Source: Dromaius novaehollandiae (taxonomy: Eukaryota; Chordata; Aves; Casuariiformes; Dromaiidae). Taken from it: a stretch of DNA of 64,000 nt. The translations under genes and the position numbers were made by a program. Numbering within the stretch: position 1 is the first letter of the stretch; each line of letters begins with the position of its first letter. The stretch lies in contig NC_088100.1 in NCBI RefSeq assembly GCF_036370855.1, positions 36,034,563-36,098,562 on the forward strand, written 5' to 3'. Below, piece after piece: positions 47,201 through 59,869 of this stretch. The notes below the pieces were generated by a model. It saw only the letters and a program-made list of their open reading frames with translations, was not told where the DNA came from and searched no databases.

Positions 47201-49420
47201 TAGAAAAACATCTCTCGGAATTGTGTCATCTAAAAATTCAATAACTCAGGTAGCACATCTGCTACAGAATTATGTTTGTTATTAGGCCCATGAGCTCCAG
47301 TATCTATTGCTGTGAAAGGCTGAGAGAAATGGAGTCAGGATTTCACACCAAAATCAGTGATATCTAATAATCAGTCACAACAAATACTTTCCACTGTTTC
47401 TTTTTGAAATCTTCTTTGAGGGAGATGATCTCTGACACTCATATTAGCTTGTGGGGAAACAAACTCCATGAACAGAGACAGGAGGTGTTACCAATCTTTA
47501 TGGTGATGAAAATTAGGAAATGCCAGAATTTTGGCTGGCTTAAAAAAAATGTGAGACTTTATAAATTTTTAATTCAAAAGGTCAACAGAGTTTAGCTGCT
47601 CTTCAAAAAAAGAGAGAGAACAAGAAAGTCAATAGATCTTTTACACCTCCATAGGATTCAGCCTTTGAAAATGTGTATCATGCTTAATAATTAGACAGCT
47701 ATAGTATTTTTTTAAGTTGCTTGTATACAGCGTACAGTATACATGCACAAATTGGTTTAAAGTTGAGCTCTTGCATGATTTTTTGTTTGTATCTTCTCTA
47801 GTTTCTCAGCACACTGAATTTGGTCACTCTGCGGTTGGAGGACTTGGTCACCCTTGCCGTAAGAAGCAGAGGGCAAGGAGTCAGGTTTGTGGCTCCTTCT
47901 GTCACTGGAGGATGGAGGGAGATAAATTGATGCTGCAGGAAGGAGGTCCTGTGAAATCCCCACCAGCCCTTTCCTAGTGGCATCAGCCAGATGTTTTTGC
48001 AAAGCTTAAAGGTAGGTGAAACAGGCAGATGGGACGTGGCTGTTTGACTGCCCTGGTACAGCCGACTTTGCCTATGTCTAGGATGGGCCCTGCTACCAAA
48101 TGGGGACTCGAGACAGCTTGCTGCATGGCTCTGCTAGTTCATGCAGGAAATACTTGAGTACTTCATGAAGAACAAAGACAAATATTCCACTCTTTTTAAG
48201 ATTTGTACTGCTGTTTTGTTTACATTGTAGAAGTTAGCAGGATTATGAAGAAATAAGCTAAGAAACTTCAGTTCAGGAAAGATCCAGAGAAACTTGAGGT
48301 GATAGTAATGACTTGTCCAAAAACATCATAGCTGAATATTGATATGCTAAGATACACAACTTGTTAAGATAAGACTTATGTTTATCTGTTGGTATTGTTT
48401 AATAAAAAACTAGAGAAAAAAGTCAGTATCTTAATATTCTAGCAGATATATCCAATCTGAACTTCCCTATAACAACAGCACACAGACAGAAACAGCAAAA
48501 AGATGATGGTATAAAGACCTTAATAATGTCACTAAATTCCTTGTGCAAAAAAAAGCAGCAGCTCTATTAACAATAAGTGCTATTCAGTGTGATGGTTCCA
48601 GTAACAGTTTTACTGAACTGCATGTCTGCTAATGCCAAAAAACACCTCCATATGAGACAAGAATAAAAGACATGACATAAAGTATCCAGTTTTCACCAAA
48701 GCTTTTACAGAGAAGTAGCTGCCTCTATACTCACTTGGAATTGCCTCAGTTAATCAAAGCTTGGTAAGCTGTTGTAATGCTGTTTGCTGACAAGGGTTTT
48801 GGTTTACATAATGACCATAACCTTATTTCTGAATATTCCACTCCATTTATAGTGCAATAACAAATAGATTTTTGTCTGCTTTAACAGAATCACTGCAATA
48901 TCAAAATCTCATGACTCCACCACTTCATTCTATCCTCCTTTGATGTAACTGTGTAATGGGAAACTCATAGAAGCATGTTGGGGTGCCATCACCCCAAAGT
49001 CATTAATCACCATTGTGTCTGCTTTCAGTCAAGAGCCTGTTTATCTTTATCATAGCTAGATATTTGTATAAGACATTTGTCATGTACCTAGTGTTAGAGA
49101 ATATAAAGTACTTTAAAATGCATTTTACCATGTGAGAGTCAAAAAGGTAGGAGGAATAGGGAAAATTTTTTTACTCATACAGGCAAGGCATTATTAATTA
49201 GTTAGTCAAGGACTTTGCCCTAGTGAGAGACATTGCACCTCCAAGGAGCTGAAGTAAAAACACTTATTTTAATTGAAAGAATGATCAGATGGTCTCTTGG
49301 ATATGGAAGGAAAAGAAAATGCTTCAGGAAGAAAGATTAAACCTGTCTGGGTTCCCTAGAATATTTTAGAGGAGAAGTTGGTTATAAGAGATAAGACATT
49401 TATCCAGGGGAATAAAAGTG
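44280..49420. other. non-coding stretch
   Basis: Frames under 90 codons, no recognised repeats. A donor-like ATGGTGAGT near 45642 has no supporting exon. Confidence 0.5.
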
Positions 49421-49424
49421 AGTC

Positions 49425-49980
49425 TACACCATGGGGCTACTTCGCTCCTCAGTGTATGCTGCAGGCCTGGTCTGCTGGGTATGCTCTGGCCATGCTCCAG
49501 CTCTGCGTTGGGATGAGCCCTGGCACCCAGCCAGGTTCCCTTCAGAGCTGATGTCCATGGGGGACACTGGGCTAGGTCTGAGAGATACACCTGCCCTCCC
49601 ACCCTGCAGATGCAGCCAGGCTACATAGTTTCTGAGGGCAGCAGAGAGAAGCTCCCCAAAAAGATGACAGCAACACGGACATTAGCATTTACAAGACTTG
49701 GGCCATGTAAAGCCACTGAGTTGCTGCCTCTTCTAAGGCATTTGTGGGGTAACGAATGCTGCTGGGGTGGGAAAGAGCCTGTTTCAGGAGGAGCGGTCAA
49801 CAGCCCCGTTCCTCTCATTCCCCAGGAGCAGGTGGAGCAATATGCCTCAATCCCCAGAGCTGGCCTGCGATCACTGCTCAGGCTCCACCTTACTCTCATA
49901 GTGAAAGACACCAGGATCTGGCCTCTCAGCCTTGGGATGTCAAGATTAATGTCTGCCTACCCAGCTAATGAGCCTTGAGC
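49425..49980 (+). other. GC-richer block with a Kozak-like ATG
   Basis: CACCATGGGG at about 49427-49436 is a strong start context. The 65-codon frame that follows begins with a moderately hydrophobic stretch (YAAGLVCWVCSG). A pyrimidine-rich CAG near 49609 and a second, out-of-frame 122-codon frame (49610-49978) follow. No domain is recognisable and no splice pair joins the frames. Probably chance in GC-richer DNA. Confidence 0.15.
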
Positions 49981-49984
49981 AAAA

Positions 49985-52900
49985 GTATCAAGCATCTCTA
50001 GCTTCTCATTAAAAGGCCTGTTTTTGCAGATCTCACACCATTTATGCAGTTCTTGTCTGAATTCTCCTCAGTTCTTCACCATGCTTTTGAAGTGCAGGTA
50101 ATCTTCCAGCAGCAGCATCACTAATTCTGTGGACAAAGAAGTTACTGTTACAGCTCTGCTCTCCCTCCCCTGCTTATATAGCCAAAGAGCCTTTACTTAG
50201 CCTTGAAAGAGGATTAACACCTTTTTCCATAATATGAGACTGGGCAATCATGCTTAATTTGGTAATTTACTACCTCACATTCTTCAGTGTTATTTCTATC
50301 TGGGGTACGGATGGATCCCATTTAAGAAGCCTGCTGTATTTATTTTGTTCTTCTGGTGAAACTAATGCTGCTGAGCTCTTCTAATGGGAAACAAGCAGCT
50401 TGCAGAAGGAAGGCCAAAGAAGTTCAAAGGCTTGGCAGGCTCAAAGTGGGGATAGTTACCTCCATCTATACCTGTTATGGAGATTGTTATAGAGCCCATT
50501 AGAACAGCAGTTCAGCCACTTTTGTGCTGCTTGCTGACTGCAGTACGGTCAGAATTGCATCCTATTTAAATAAAAATACAACTATTTGTAGTGGGGGGCA
50601 AAATTAGGAACTGTAACAGAAATTCTCTTTATTTGTAGCTATATAAATAGCTAAGAGATAAGATACTGGGAGGTAGAACCTGAGAATATGTAGCTTGGTT
50701 CTTAGTGTTAAGATCAATAAAACACACACTGCAAATAGTGCTCTCCATGGAGATCTTTGTATCAGCTCTTGTGCTTCTTTTGAGGGATGAGAGGCTTGTC
50801 AGAGTATTTCAGTAGTTAAAAGTAGAGTAAAGGTAACAGAACGGGGGGAAGCAAGTAATAGTTAAAAGCAATTAGGAACTTCCCTACTATTCAGGAACTT
50901 GATACAAGTTTCTTGGAGCATAGCATAACTCCCAGTAGGAACTGCTCTTTTCTACCTAGGAATGGATTTCTGAAAAGTTCAATAGCTCTGTAAAGGCATC
51001 TTCACAAGGTCAGAGGAATAAGAGATATCTCTAAGCAGAGCCCTGATGTTCTGGCTTATCTTTACCTCCTTTGTGCTTAGGCAGTGTCTTTCCAAAATAC
51101 TGCATGACAACACCAGAAAAGCAGCTCTGAAGAATATAGGAAGGATTTGCCTTTGTAACTCTATTGAGACATGCTGAATCCAGCATCTGCAGATAGCTGT
51201 TCTTTTTTACCCTAGGCTAATTATCTGTGAATTCTAAATTTAATCACTATCAAATATTTTCCAACTCTGATTAGTTTTCTTTCAAAACAATTTAAATTAA
51301 AAACGAGCCTAAGCACATACCCCTGGAGCCTGGTCAGGTGTCCTATGGACCTGGTTTAAGAATATGCTTTCTTAGTGATTTAAGCTGACCCAGATGGCTC
51401 TACACTGAAACAGGCACTCACACCATCCATTATGACACTTTGAATTTGGGGGCAGTCAACTTTAGCTGAAAGCAGTAACTTCTTTCAGTGCTTCAAACAA
51501 GATTCTCAAGAGAAATGGCTCAGTGAGTGCTCTGACATAAGTCAGAGCCTTTCCACAATCAGTTACTGTTTAAATGAAAAATCACAGTTAAAAAAAAAAC
51601 AAAGAAGCAAAAACACTGAAAAGTCTAGATCCAGAAACACAGGACCTGAGGTCTAGAAGCACACATAACAGCAGACAATCCTGAGATTCAAATTCTGTTA
51701 TTTGAAAGAATTTGGCCTGAAAGGTGGGTTCCTCAAAAGCAGAACTTTTATCTCGCCAAGATACAGTTTATAGCTCTATTGTCTTTGTCCACAATGCTTT
51801 AAATCTTAGCAGCTAAAGTGACAAACTTGGTTTGTTCCACCCATGTTGGCACACACATAAAGCTCCTGTTTATTTAAATCAACAACAGGACTTAGCAATT
51901 TATATCTCTACAGATGTGCTCTTCATTCTGTAATGAAGAGAATTGATTATTAAAAGGGGAACAAATGGATTTAGGATGTCAATTTCTAGTTCAGCTCAGG
52001 TCAAAGGAGTTAATGATGCATAAGAATTTGAAGTCCAGTTTCCAATTCATTTCATTCCTCCTCCTCCTACACTAGCAGCACATTTGGATGTCAGACAGGA
52101 TGCCAGATTATGTTTAGAAACTCTGGTGAAGAGGGTATGTGAGGAATCTCTGTCACCCCGTGAACAAACAGCTACAACAGTAGTCCAGGTTGCAGCTCTC
52201 CCCAAGGACTTTACAGGAATATGACCCATGATGCTCTTTTCACCTTTCTTCAGTCCCCTGATACTGTGGTCCAGCTGACCATGCTGTAATTCTGTTGTCA
52301 GTCCCAATAAGATAGAGTTGACAGGAAATGTACATCATCTCCAAAGAAAAAGGGTAATGGTACGTTGTTTCCTCTGTAGGCAGCAGCTATGAGAGGAACA
52401 TCACCCTTCTGGCTAGGATAGTGCTGTTCAACTTCCAAACTGTAGACCTCTGTAGATGTGATGGTTACTTCTAAGGGTTTCACAAAAGATACTTAAGAAA
52501 GGCAAGCTTGTTGCCCATATGTTCAAGCTTGGCACATGCACAATTATAGAATTTATAGTGCCTCCACTCAAAAAAAGTTGAGAACCACTAATCTAGGACT
52601 TCTCTTATGGCAGAAAAGCATTTCATTCTTTCATGACATCAATAAAAAAGAAGAAAAGGTATTGCAAGTTTCCTGACACTATTGAACTTCCTGAATAAGC
52701 AATAAATAGGATTTCAGACAGCTTCCCCGCCAATCTGATCTTGCTGGGGAAGAAGGAGAAATTACTGTTCCTGGAGGACTCGACCCTATGCTGGAGGTCA
52801 TGGGCGTGAGGATTGACTCTGTCTTCCCCATCCTCACAGGATTCCCTGTTGCAGCACACTTTGCCCACTGCTCCTCTGCAATACCCCAGAGCCTTGTGCT

Positions 52901-55170
52901 GGTGCTCTGCAGACAGATAGGTGCATTCTCAGCCAGTGAGAGAAGGAAAGCATGGCCAGTCTGCAGCCCTTCGTCATGGTCTGATGGAGCAGAGAGGCCA
53001 TGCAGATATTGCTGACCCAGCTATGGCAGAGCAGAAGAATGGCAAAGAGGGAAAAAAGTTCTGTCTGTGCAGAACAGGGCACAAGATTGCCCTTGCAGAT
53101 ACCAAAATCCACACTAGTATTGCCTCATAACCCTGGTATCATTTGAAGTTCTGTGCCTTTGATGTCGTGATGCTGCTATGATATCTATGTCACCCACCAT
53201 TCAGGCTACATCTAGATGTCACCAATGAAATAATATAAGAGAACCTGAGAGAGGAAATATTTATTCTGAAAGAAAAAGAAATGTATTTATATATATTTGT
53301 TTTAGAGGCTACTTTGTACAGATGATAGCACTTATGGATCTAAGGTAGATAGTTTCTTGTGGTCTGAAACAGCCTCTCAGTAGTTGTACTGTTCAGTGTA
53401 TTAGAGCACTACCTAGAATCTCCATTTAAGATACATGCATGTGTAGTGAAAGAAACCTTTGCCTTGAAAGCATATGTGCAACAGAGACAAGACAGACAAA
53501 AATATAAGTCTTATTGTCTCCAAGCTGTCGTCTTTTCATCTTAGTGAAACTCACTCTTTACTCCAACATTTTCCTTAGTAGTGATCCATCTTTCAGTGTT
53601 GTCTACATTATCTATGTGCAATTCATCTCCCCTACAGCCTGATTTGTGTCGTTGGTGGCTCCCTCAAAATCCTCTCAAGACAGTCTCATCATTTTCTTGA
53701 CCAAAGGGCAAAACTAGTATTTTACCCATCATATATATTATTGTCTTCTCAGCAGCAGCAGAAGTGTTCTCACTCGCTGTCTGTCACTTGATCTTCTCAC
53801 ATTTAACCTTCTCCCTCTTCAATTGCTCCTGTAGCATGACCTTTGAAGAGACTTCTTCATCTTCTCCATGACCCAGCATTTAGCAGAGATTTTGCAGTCT
53901 AATTTCCTCTATGCTTTTTGCCTTTGAATGACCCACATAGGTAAACACAAGCACATCTAATTTCTCTAGGCCAGTGACTCACAGATTTACTACCCACCCA
54001 TAGATGTCTCTCAATTACTCCTAACTAAAATGACAGTCTGTTGTGCTCACATTGCCCCTTAGTCCTTCAGCTCAAGACTGTAAGTACATGTCCAAAGCAG
54101 AATCCTGTCTTTCTTCCCGTTACCTTTAGCTTTATTACTGGGTGAAATGCCACAAAGACTTACCATCAGGAATCATCTTATATTTGGCATCCTTAACTTT
54201 GAAATTCTCTCTGCATAAAACTTCCAAGATCACAGCCGAAACTTACATAAATCCCCCATCTCTGACTATATCATTACTTACTTCCCACAATATTCTTTTC
54301 CCTGGCTTTGACAAATACCATCTTTATTACTTCTTGCCTGTCAGCTGCAAAGTTAGTTTTCTTAGCTCATTGTTTTGACTATGTCATTCTTCTTCTTGTA
54401 TTCTTATTCTGTAACAACAAACATAAGCTACTCAGCATGCTTTCAAGGCTTTGTGGCTGATCCATCCTCTCTCATTTACTGCTTTTTCACAGTTAAAGGC
54501 CACATTGAAATAAACAACTTTATTCCACATTTTCACTCCTTAGTTTAGCAATTTCAAATATCCAGTGATATCTACAGCCAGACTTACTAGTAATTGAACA
54601 TCAAAATCCAGCTTGCCTGTTTGGTCTTTTCCACAGGCTGAACTGTGGAACAGTCTTTTTTACCTCAACTACAAGCCATGTGATACCAGACAACTCCAAA
54701 TCAAAGGCTGAATGAAATTTATTAATGAACAACAGTAACGAATCACTAAGCCAGTCACACTATGAATTTATTGAATTAATATCTAAAAAAAGCATTTTCC
54801 CAATATTTCCAGCTGTGATACATTTTTCCTTCTTATTCCCTGAAGAAGTCAGATGTGCTCTTTCTTGAGAAGCCTGCTTTGCACCATGCAAGTGAATGAG
54901 AATTTTATCTTAATAGGAATAGGGTGTATTTTTATATTTTCAACTTGTTTTAGAATTAAAATGTATACCCTAGAACACTGGGCAAGAAGGGGTTGGCCTT
55001 TCGTCTAGAATCAGTACTTCCTGACAATGACAAATCATCTCTTGATCATACCTCTACTCTACTGCCACTTTCTATTCTATGACCCATAATAGCGGTCACT
55101 TTCAACTCCTGGAGGTCCAGTCCTCTCCCAGAGCCAATAACCATGAGATTATCCTACATGTTAAATCTTG
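49985..55170. other. non-coding stretch
   Basis: GC-richer at about 52720-53120 with several overlapping short frames, none recognisable. No transposon seen. Confidence 0.5.
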
Positions 55171-55178
55171 TCTCATTG

Positions 55179-55214
55179 CTGTGTTGGAGAAAATTATCTG
55201 TGTTGGAGAAAATT
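55179..55214. repeat. 17-bp direct repeat
   Basis: CTGTGTTGGAGAAAATT at 55179-55195 recurs exactly at 55198-55214, two bases apart. Confidence 0.92.
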
Positions 55215-55362
55215 CATTCCAGTCGTCAGAACTTCATTTCCCTCCATCAACAACCAGTGTTCAATACCTTTCCTGTTTTAAGCACATGGCTCCTTTACAG
55301 TCATAAAAATCAAGCCTTCCATTGACTCAGTGGGAGTAGTTGTTTCAATAGCTGATAATTAC

Positions 55363-55379
55363 AAAAAAAAAAAAAAAAA
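55363..55379 (+). repeat. poly-A run of 17
   Basis: Uninterrupted A, with no recognisable retroposed sequence upstream. Confidence 0.95.
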
Positions 55380-55832
55380 GCAAACACAAGACAAAAATTT
55401 ATAATAATTTTTAAATTAGATGGCAAAAAATGAAGAAGAAAAGCAAGACCTCAACTGAAAAAGGATAGAGCATTCTTTTTATTTATCAATATACATAGTT
55501 TTAAATAAAATTAAAGTAAGGAAAAGTTTAACTTAAGGGTGTACAGAGATATAAAGAAAGAACTGTCCAGGGCTAAGTGCAATCAAAGAAAAGAGATCAG
55601 CACAAAGGTTAACTATAAATATTGATACTAAAAATATAATAAAATGGTATGTTTAAGTCAGCTGTTATTCTGGACCCCTTGGGCCTGCACTTTCCCATAC
55701 AGAGTTTTATTCATGGCAGGGGTAACTACAGGTAAATGCTGTCATCCTTTCCGATTTGTATCACGCCCTTCTACAACATCAATTCTTTGCAACAGATTTT
55801 GTACCTTTCGTAGATCCTTTTATCATATTTCT

Positions 55833-55846
55833 GGGGGGGGGGGGGG
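55833..55846 (+). repeat. poly-G run of 14
   Basis: Fourteen consecutive G. Long G homopolymers are rare in vertebrate DNA, length-unstable and able to form G-quadruplex structures. They are also a frequent place for sequencing and assembly errors. Confidence 0.9.
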
Positions 55847-55849
55847 TTG

Positions 55850-57465
55850 AAGCAGCTATCAAAATCGGGATGCATATCAATAAATTCCAAAATAAAATGT
55901 TTCACTCATTGATAAATTATTTCCTCTTGTGATTTTGCTGTGGTTTCCACTGATTTCTTTAGTGTCTGCAATCTGGCTACAATATGTTGTTGTCCAAGTA
56001 GTTATTTTCGGATAACTTCCTGAATGATCCTTTAAGCAGGATAACCTGGCATTTGTTCTCTTTCTTTCCCAAAAGATAGAACTCAGTTTCTTCTTTATTT
56101 CTTTCACCCCTGATATTCTGCTTAAATTGTTACTATTGCTGCTCTTCCATCAATGAGGAGAAGGGAAAGTCTTTTCAGCTTCTTTCCGTGGCTCCAGATT
56201 CATGAGTCTGGCTCTTCCCATGGAAGCACACTGTCCACCCAGCCGACGACAGACACGTGACCATGCAGGCCATGGAGTCAGAGGGATCTAAATACTATTC
56301 TGGCACAGCACTCTGTTGTCACCGCTGACTGCAAAAAACTGGCACACCAAACCAGCAACGTTTGGATGGACTTTTGATCTTATGTTACTGTGGCCCTTGA
56401 AATCTCCACTCGAACTTTAACCCATTTGATTAATCTCTGCAAGACTGAAAGGACCGAACATCAGAAGATTTTAGAATCATAATAAATAAGGTATCGGAGA
56501 GAAAGAAGAGAAATAGCGATCAAAGGTGACTTTGCAATTTTTTTATTATTCCTCAAAGATGAGATTGGGTATACAGTTAACCCCAAATGTACCATTACCC
56601 CAAAGCTACAGGTTACTATCATGTTTGGTCTCAGTTAGAAACCAAAAATGAGCCACTGGGCATACTTCTAACATTTTTGCTGCAAGTCGGAGAATTTGAC
56701 TAGTCATTACTGGTCACAGGAAGACATTTGTTCTTCTCCTTACTCTCATGATAAGCTCCCATGTAGCATCTATGCGGATGTGTCCTAGTGCTCTTTGGAT
56801 AACAAGAAAGTAACATACTGGATAACTCAGCGCCTTTTCAAGGTGTTCAGTGCCACAGTTTTAAGATTTGTAAAAAACTGGAGTAAGAAATGCTTTGTTA
56901 TGTGTCAGATGACTTGTCAGCTTTATTGCTGGACAAAATTTAAGATTAAAAGAAAGCTACCTTAAAAACATAGATTGTCAATAATGGGATAAAGTTACGA
57001 AAGATAAAATGACAAATGGTTGCATTAAGATTACACTTTCTCCCTGACCAAGTTCAAAGAGCAGCTATGTTCTACCTCTTTATCTCTTAGATTTAGTTAG
57101 AGTCTTATCTCCTTCTATTGAATTAAATGGGTTGGCTTTGTCGTGATGGTTTCTATGTCTTCCACAGACCTTTCTTCCCCCATGTCCATCCCCACTTGGG
57201 CATGGAAGAGCAGGAGGACAAAAGGTCTTTCTGAGACAGCTGAGGTTCTGAGGAACCTCTTTCTGAGCCGGTATGTCTCATCTCCCTAAGAAAGCTTTCT
57301 TCTCCATTTCTTGTGAGTGATGCCAAGCTAGACTGAGTAACAGGAATTTCCTTACTTTCTCCCCACTCTCCTCCCTAAGATTTCATGATGAAGTTGTAGG
57401 TATGGTCAAATACATACATACTCTGGCTTGTAATGAAGCAGGCCTGAATTTGTAAAGTAAAGAGA
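55850..57465. other. non-coding stretch
   Basis: No gene recognised. A 7-bp inverted repeat (GAGGTTC/GAACCTC) lies at 57242-57259. Confidence 0.5.
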
Positions 57466-57469
57466 GTGA

Positions 57470-57595
57470 TTCCTGCACAGATTTGGGTTCTGATATACTC
57501 TATGTTCTGCTGTTGTCCTGTCAAACCTTAGGTGAATCATCCGCTACTCTCAGCATCACTTTCTACTGTATCCTGAAACATGGAAAAGGCAGCTC
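57470..57595 (+). mobile_element. possible ancient MIR/CORE-like SINE remnant
   Basis: The order CTGTTGTCCTGTC, CCTTAGGTGAATCATC, CTCAGCATCACTTTC and CTGAAACATGG parallels the MIR-type series (loss-of-tRNA-like body, then a CTCAGTTTCC and ATCTGTAAAATGG end). Identity is low and was judged by eye. Confidence 0.25.
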
Positions 57596-57929
57596 ATGGC
57601 AGAGTTCACTTTGAGGTACGCAGAATAGGATGCTAACAGGGCGAGAGAAGAGCCCTGTGGTTCCTGAACGTTTAAGTTTGGCCTGTTAGGTAAACAACAG
57701 TGTCTGAAAGTCAAAAGGATTTAAAATAAGGTTTGTCAACCTATGTAGTGTTTTCCATAACTGTAGACATGGTAGGAGGCTGCAACTGTCATGATTTTTG
57801 TTTCTGAAACACTATGGGCTGGATCATGTGAGTACTCCGAGGAATTCTCATACCCTTGGAAATCAGCTCTTGTAGGACTGACATAAATGTGTCCTGAAAA
57901 GTATAGCCTGATAACAATATTTATTTGCC

Positions 57930-57995
57930 TGAAGTAACTGGTATGGTTGTCTTCCTTAACAAATGGGAACTAAGGCATAGAATTACACAGGGTCT
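57930..57995 (-). mobile_element. possible ancient MIR/CORE-like SINE remnant, inverted
   Basis: AAATGGGAACTAAGGCATAG followed by ACACAGGGTC resembles the reverse strand of the same MIR-type 3' region. It lies about 350 bases from a similar trace in the opposite orientation. Confidence 0.25.
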
Positions 57996-57999
57996 TTTA

Positions 58000-59715
58000 G
58001 CAGGTCAAAGCCCACTCTACCTCTTCTGCTCCCAGATCCACTTGACAGCCCCTCTTTGGCAGCACACTAGTACGGCGCTTCAGGGCATTGGAAGTACGGG
58101 GCACTGAGCATAAGAAGGGTGGACTGGTGGGTGATGTGGATGCAGTCAGGCACTGGGAAATATAACTTTGGTAACTGGTGGGGCGAGCAAAGACTCAGAT
58201 CTCTTCGTGAAGGTGAAGAGTGATAAAACATGGGAAGTAGAATAAAAATGATTTTCCCTGGCACAGGAGGTCTCAGCAGGTATATGGAGAACTCCCCTTG
58301 CATTGAATTTCAGCATTTCAAGGGAAATTAAAATTGAAGAAACTTCTTTATCTGCAATTAGTGTGAGAAAAAGAGCTGTTATATTGCTCACTGAAGTCAG
58401 GCAACAAAAATGTATTTATCTATTTACTGTTTCTCTTGATACAAATATCATGAAATAGGTGTCCAGACACTCAAACACACAGTTGGTGCTAAATAAAAGC
58501 TGTCTCCCAGACAGGTGCCCTACCTGTGGCAGATGCTAACAAAATTAAAGAAAAAGCATTTTTCTCTTCCTTCTTTATTCCCACAGTGCTGAGTCCTCTC
58601 CCAGACCACCATGTCTCTTGCCTCAGGCCTTACAGGTCTCACAGAAAACAGGCTGCTGGCCACACCTATAGCCTGACAGCGAAGAGGAGCCACTACACGT
58701 CCCTCTGCTGATCTGAGCTGTGGTAATATGGCAGAAGGAGGAAGGGCAATCCCCTCAGTCCCATGCCTGCCAGCATTTCACAGGGTCCAACCAACCCTTC
58801 AGACTTTGCACATAGGCAGGTAAGAAGTTGGTGCAGGCTCCAGAAAGGTAGTGCCACGTACCCCAAAGGAAGTAGCCTCCTGCCAGCTCTGGGGCCAGGC
58901 ACACACCCCCTCCAGGCCCAGCGCCTCCAGCATGCTTGCTTGTGGTTTGGCACTGGTCTGAAGCACCCAGCTGGCTCTGCAGGCAGCGAAACCCAGACAC
59001 CGCGGGGCTAGTTGAGATCCAAGCTCTGCAGGCAACCTCTGGGAATGCAACTGCGTAGACCTGCTTGGCTCTGTGGGCATAATCCCAAACTCAGGGGGCA
59101 GTGCGAATTTACCTGAAGTGAGCGGGCTTGCTGAGCAGCTGTGTCAGTCCCTAGATGATATAAGGTATAGCTCAACTGATCGACATGCATGGTTGGATTT
59201 ACTCCTGAAAGTAAGTCCACAACTTTCTGGCCAGGTCTCAGAGGCAGAAAGCTGACTGATTTACAGCTGTAATATGATTGTCTACTGGTAGCCAGGAGTC
59301 TAAAATCTTTCCTAAACTGTAAATCTTGGTCATTAATGGAGCACACATTCCCTCAATCAAAGAGAGTCATATTGCCTCCACTGTCTCCTGCAGCCTTTTA
59401 CACACTGCATGAAAGTAAAATTTCAGTCATCTCAGATATTAAAGGAAATCAATACTTGCCAACATGCACTGTGCAACTATTGTGAAAAACTGTGCTTCTT
59501 TAATAATCTAGTGAATCAGAGAATGTGAAATCTTGAGATAATTGAGTCATTTAGTGCTAAAAGTTTTCCTTGGGACTTAGAAGTGCTCATGTTGACAAAT
59601 GCAGGCCCCTCTGATAAAGAGCTACTGCCACATTCAGGCAGTCTTTTAAAAACTATATTGTTTCCTTGCCAGTGTTGATGTGCCTTTTTGATATTCCTTT
59701 CTCATAATTCTCAGT
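58000..59715. other. non-coding stretch
   Basis: GC-richer at about 58580-59090, where short frames overlap on both strands. None is recognisable. Confidence 0.5.
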
Positions 59716-59866
59716 TTCCCCCCCTTTTTTTTTCAGGAATGCAAGACGTTTGGAAAGGGAAGGACACGGAGTTTGAAAAAAGTGAATTTGAAAACTGCAA
59801 CTGAACCTGAAACTTCTTTTCCAAGAACTGAAGAGAATATTTAGGATTATTTTTTTAAGCATTAAA
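59715..59866 (+). other. candidate terminal exon with strong acceptor
   Basis: CCCCCCCTTTTTTTTTCAG at 59718-59736 is the best 3' splice-site match in the window. The sequence after it is purine-rich with many GAA/GGA triplets, like exonic enhancers. One frame stays open 36 codons from 59737 (ECKTFGKGRTRSLKKVNLKT, then on to a TAG). An ATTAAA poly-A signal variant follows at 59861-59866. It fits a short last exon, coding or not. No protein family is recognised and no matching upstream donor is identified. Confidence 0.3.
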
Positions 59867-59869
59867 AAG

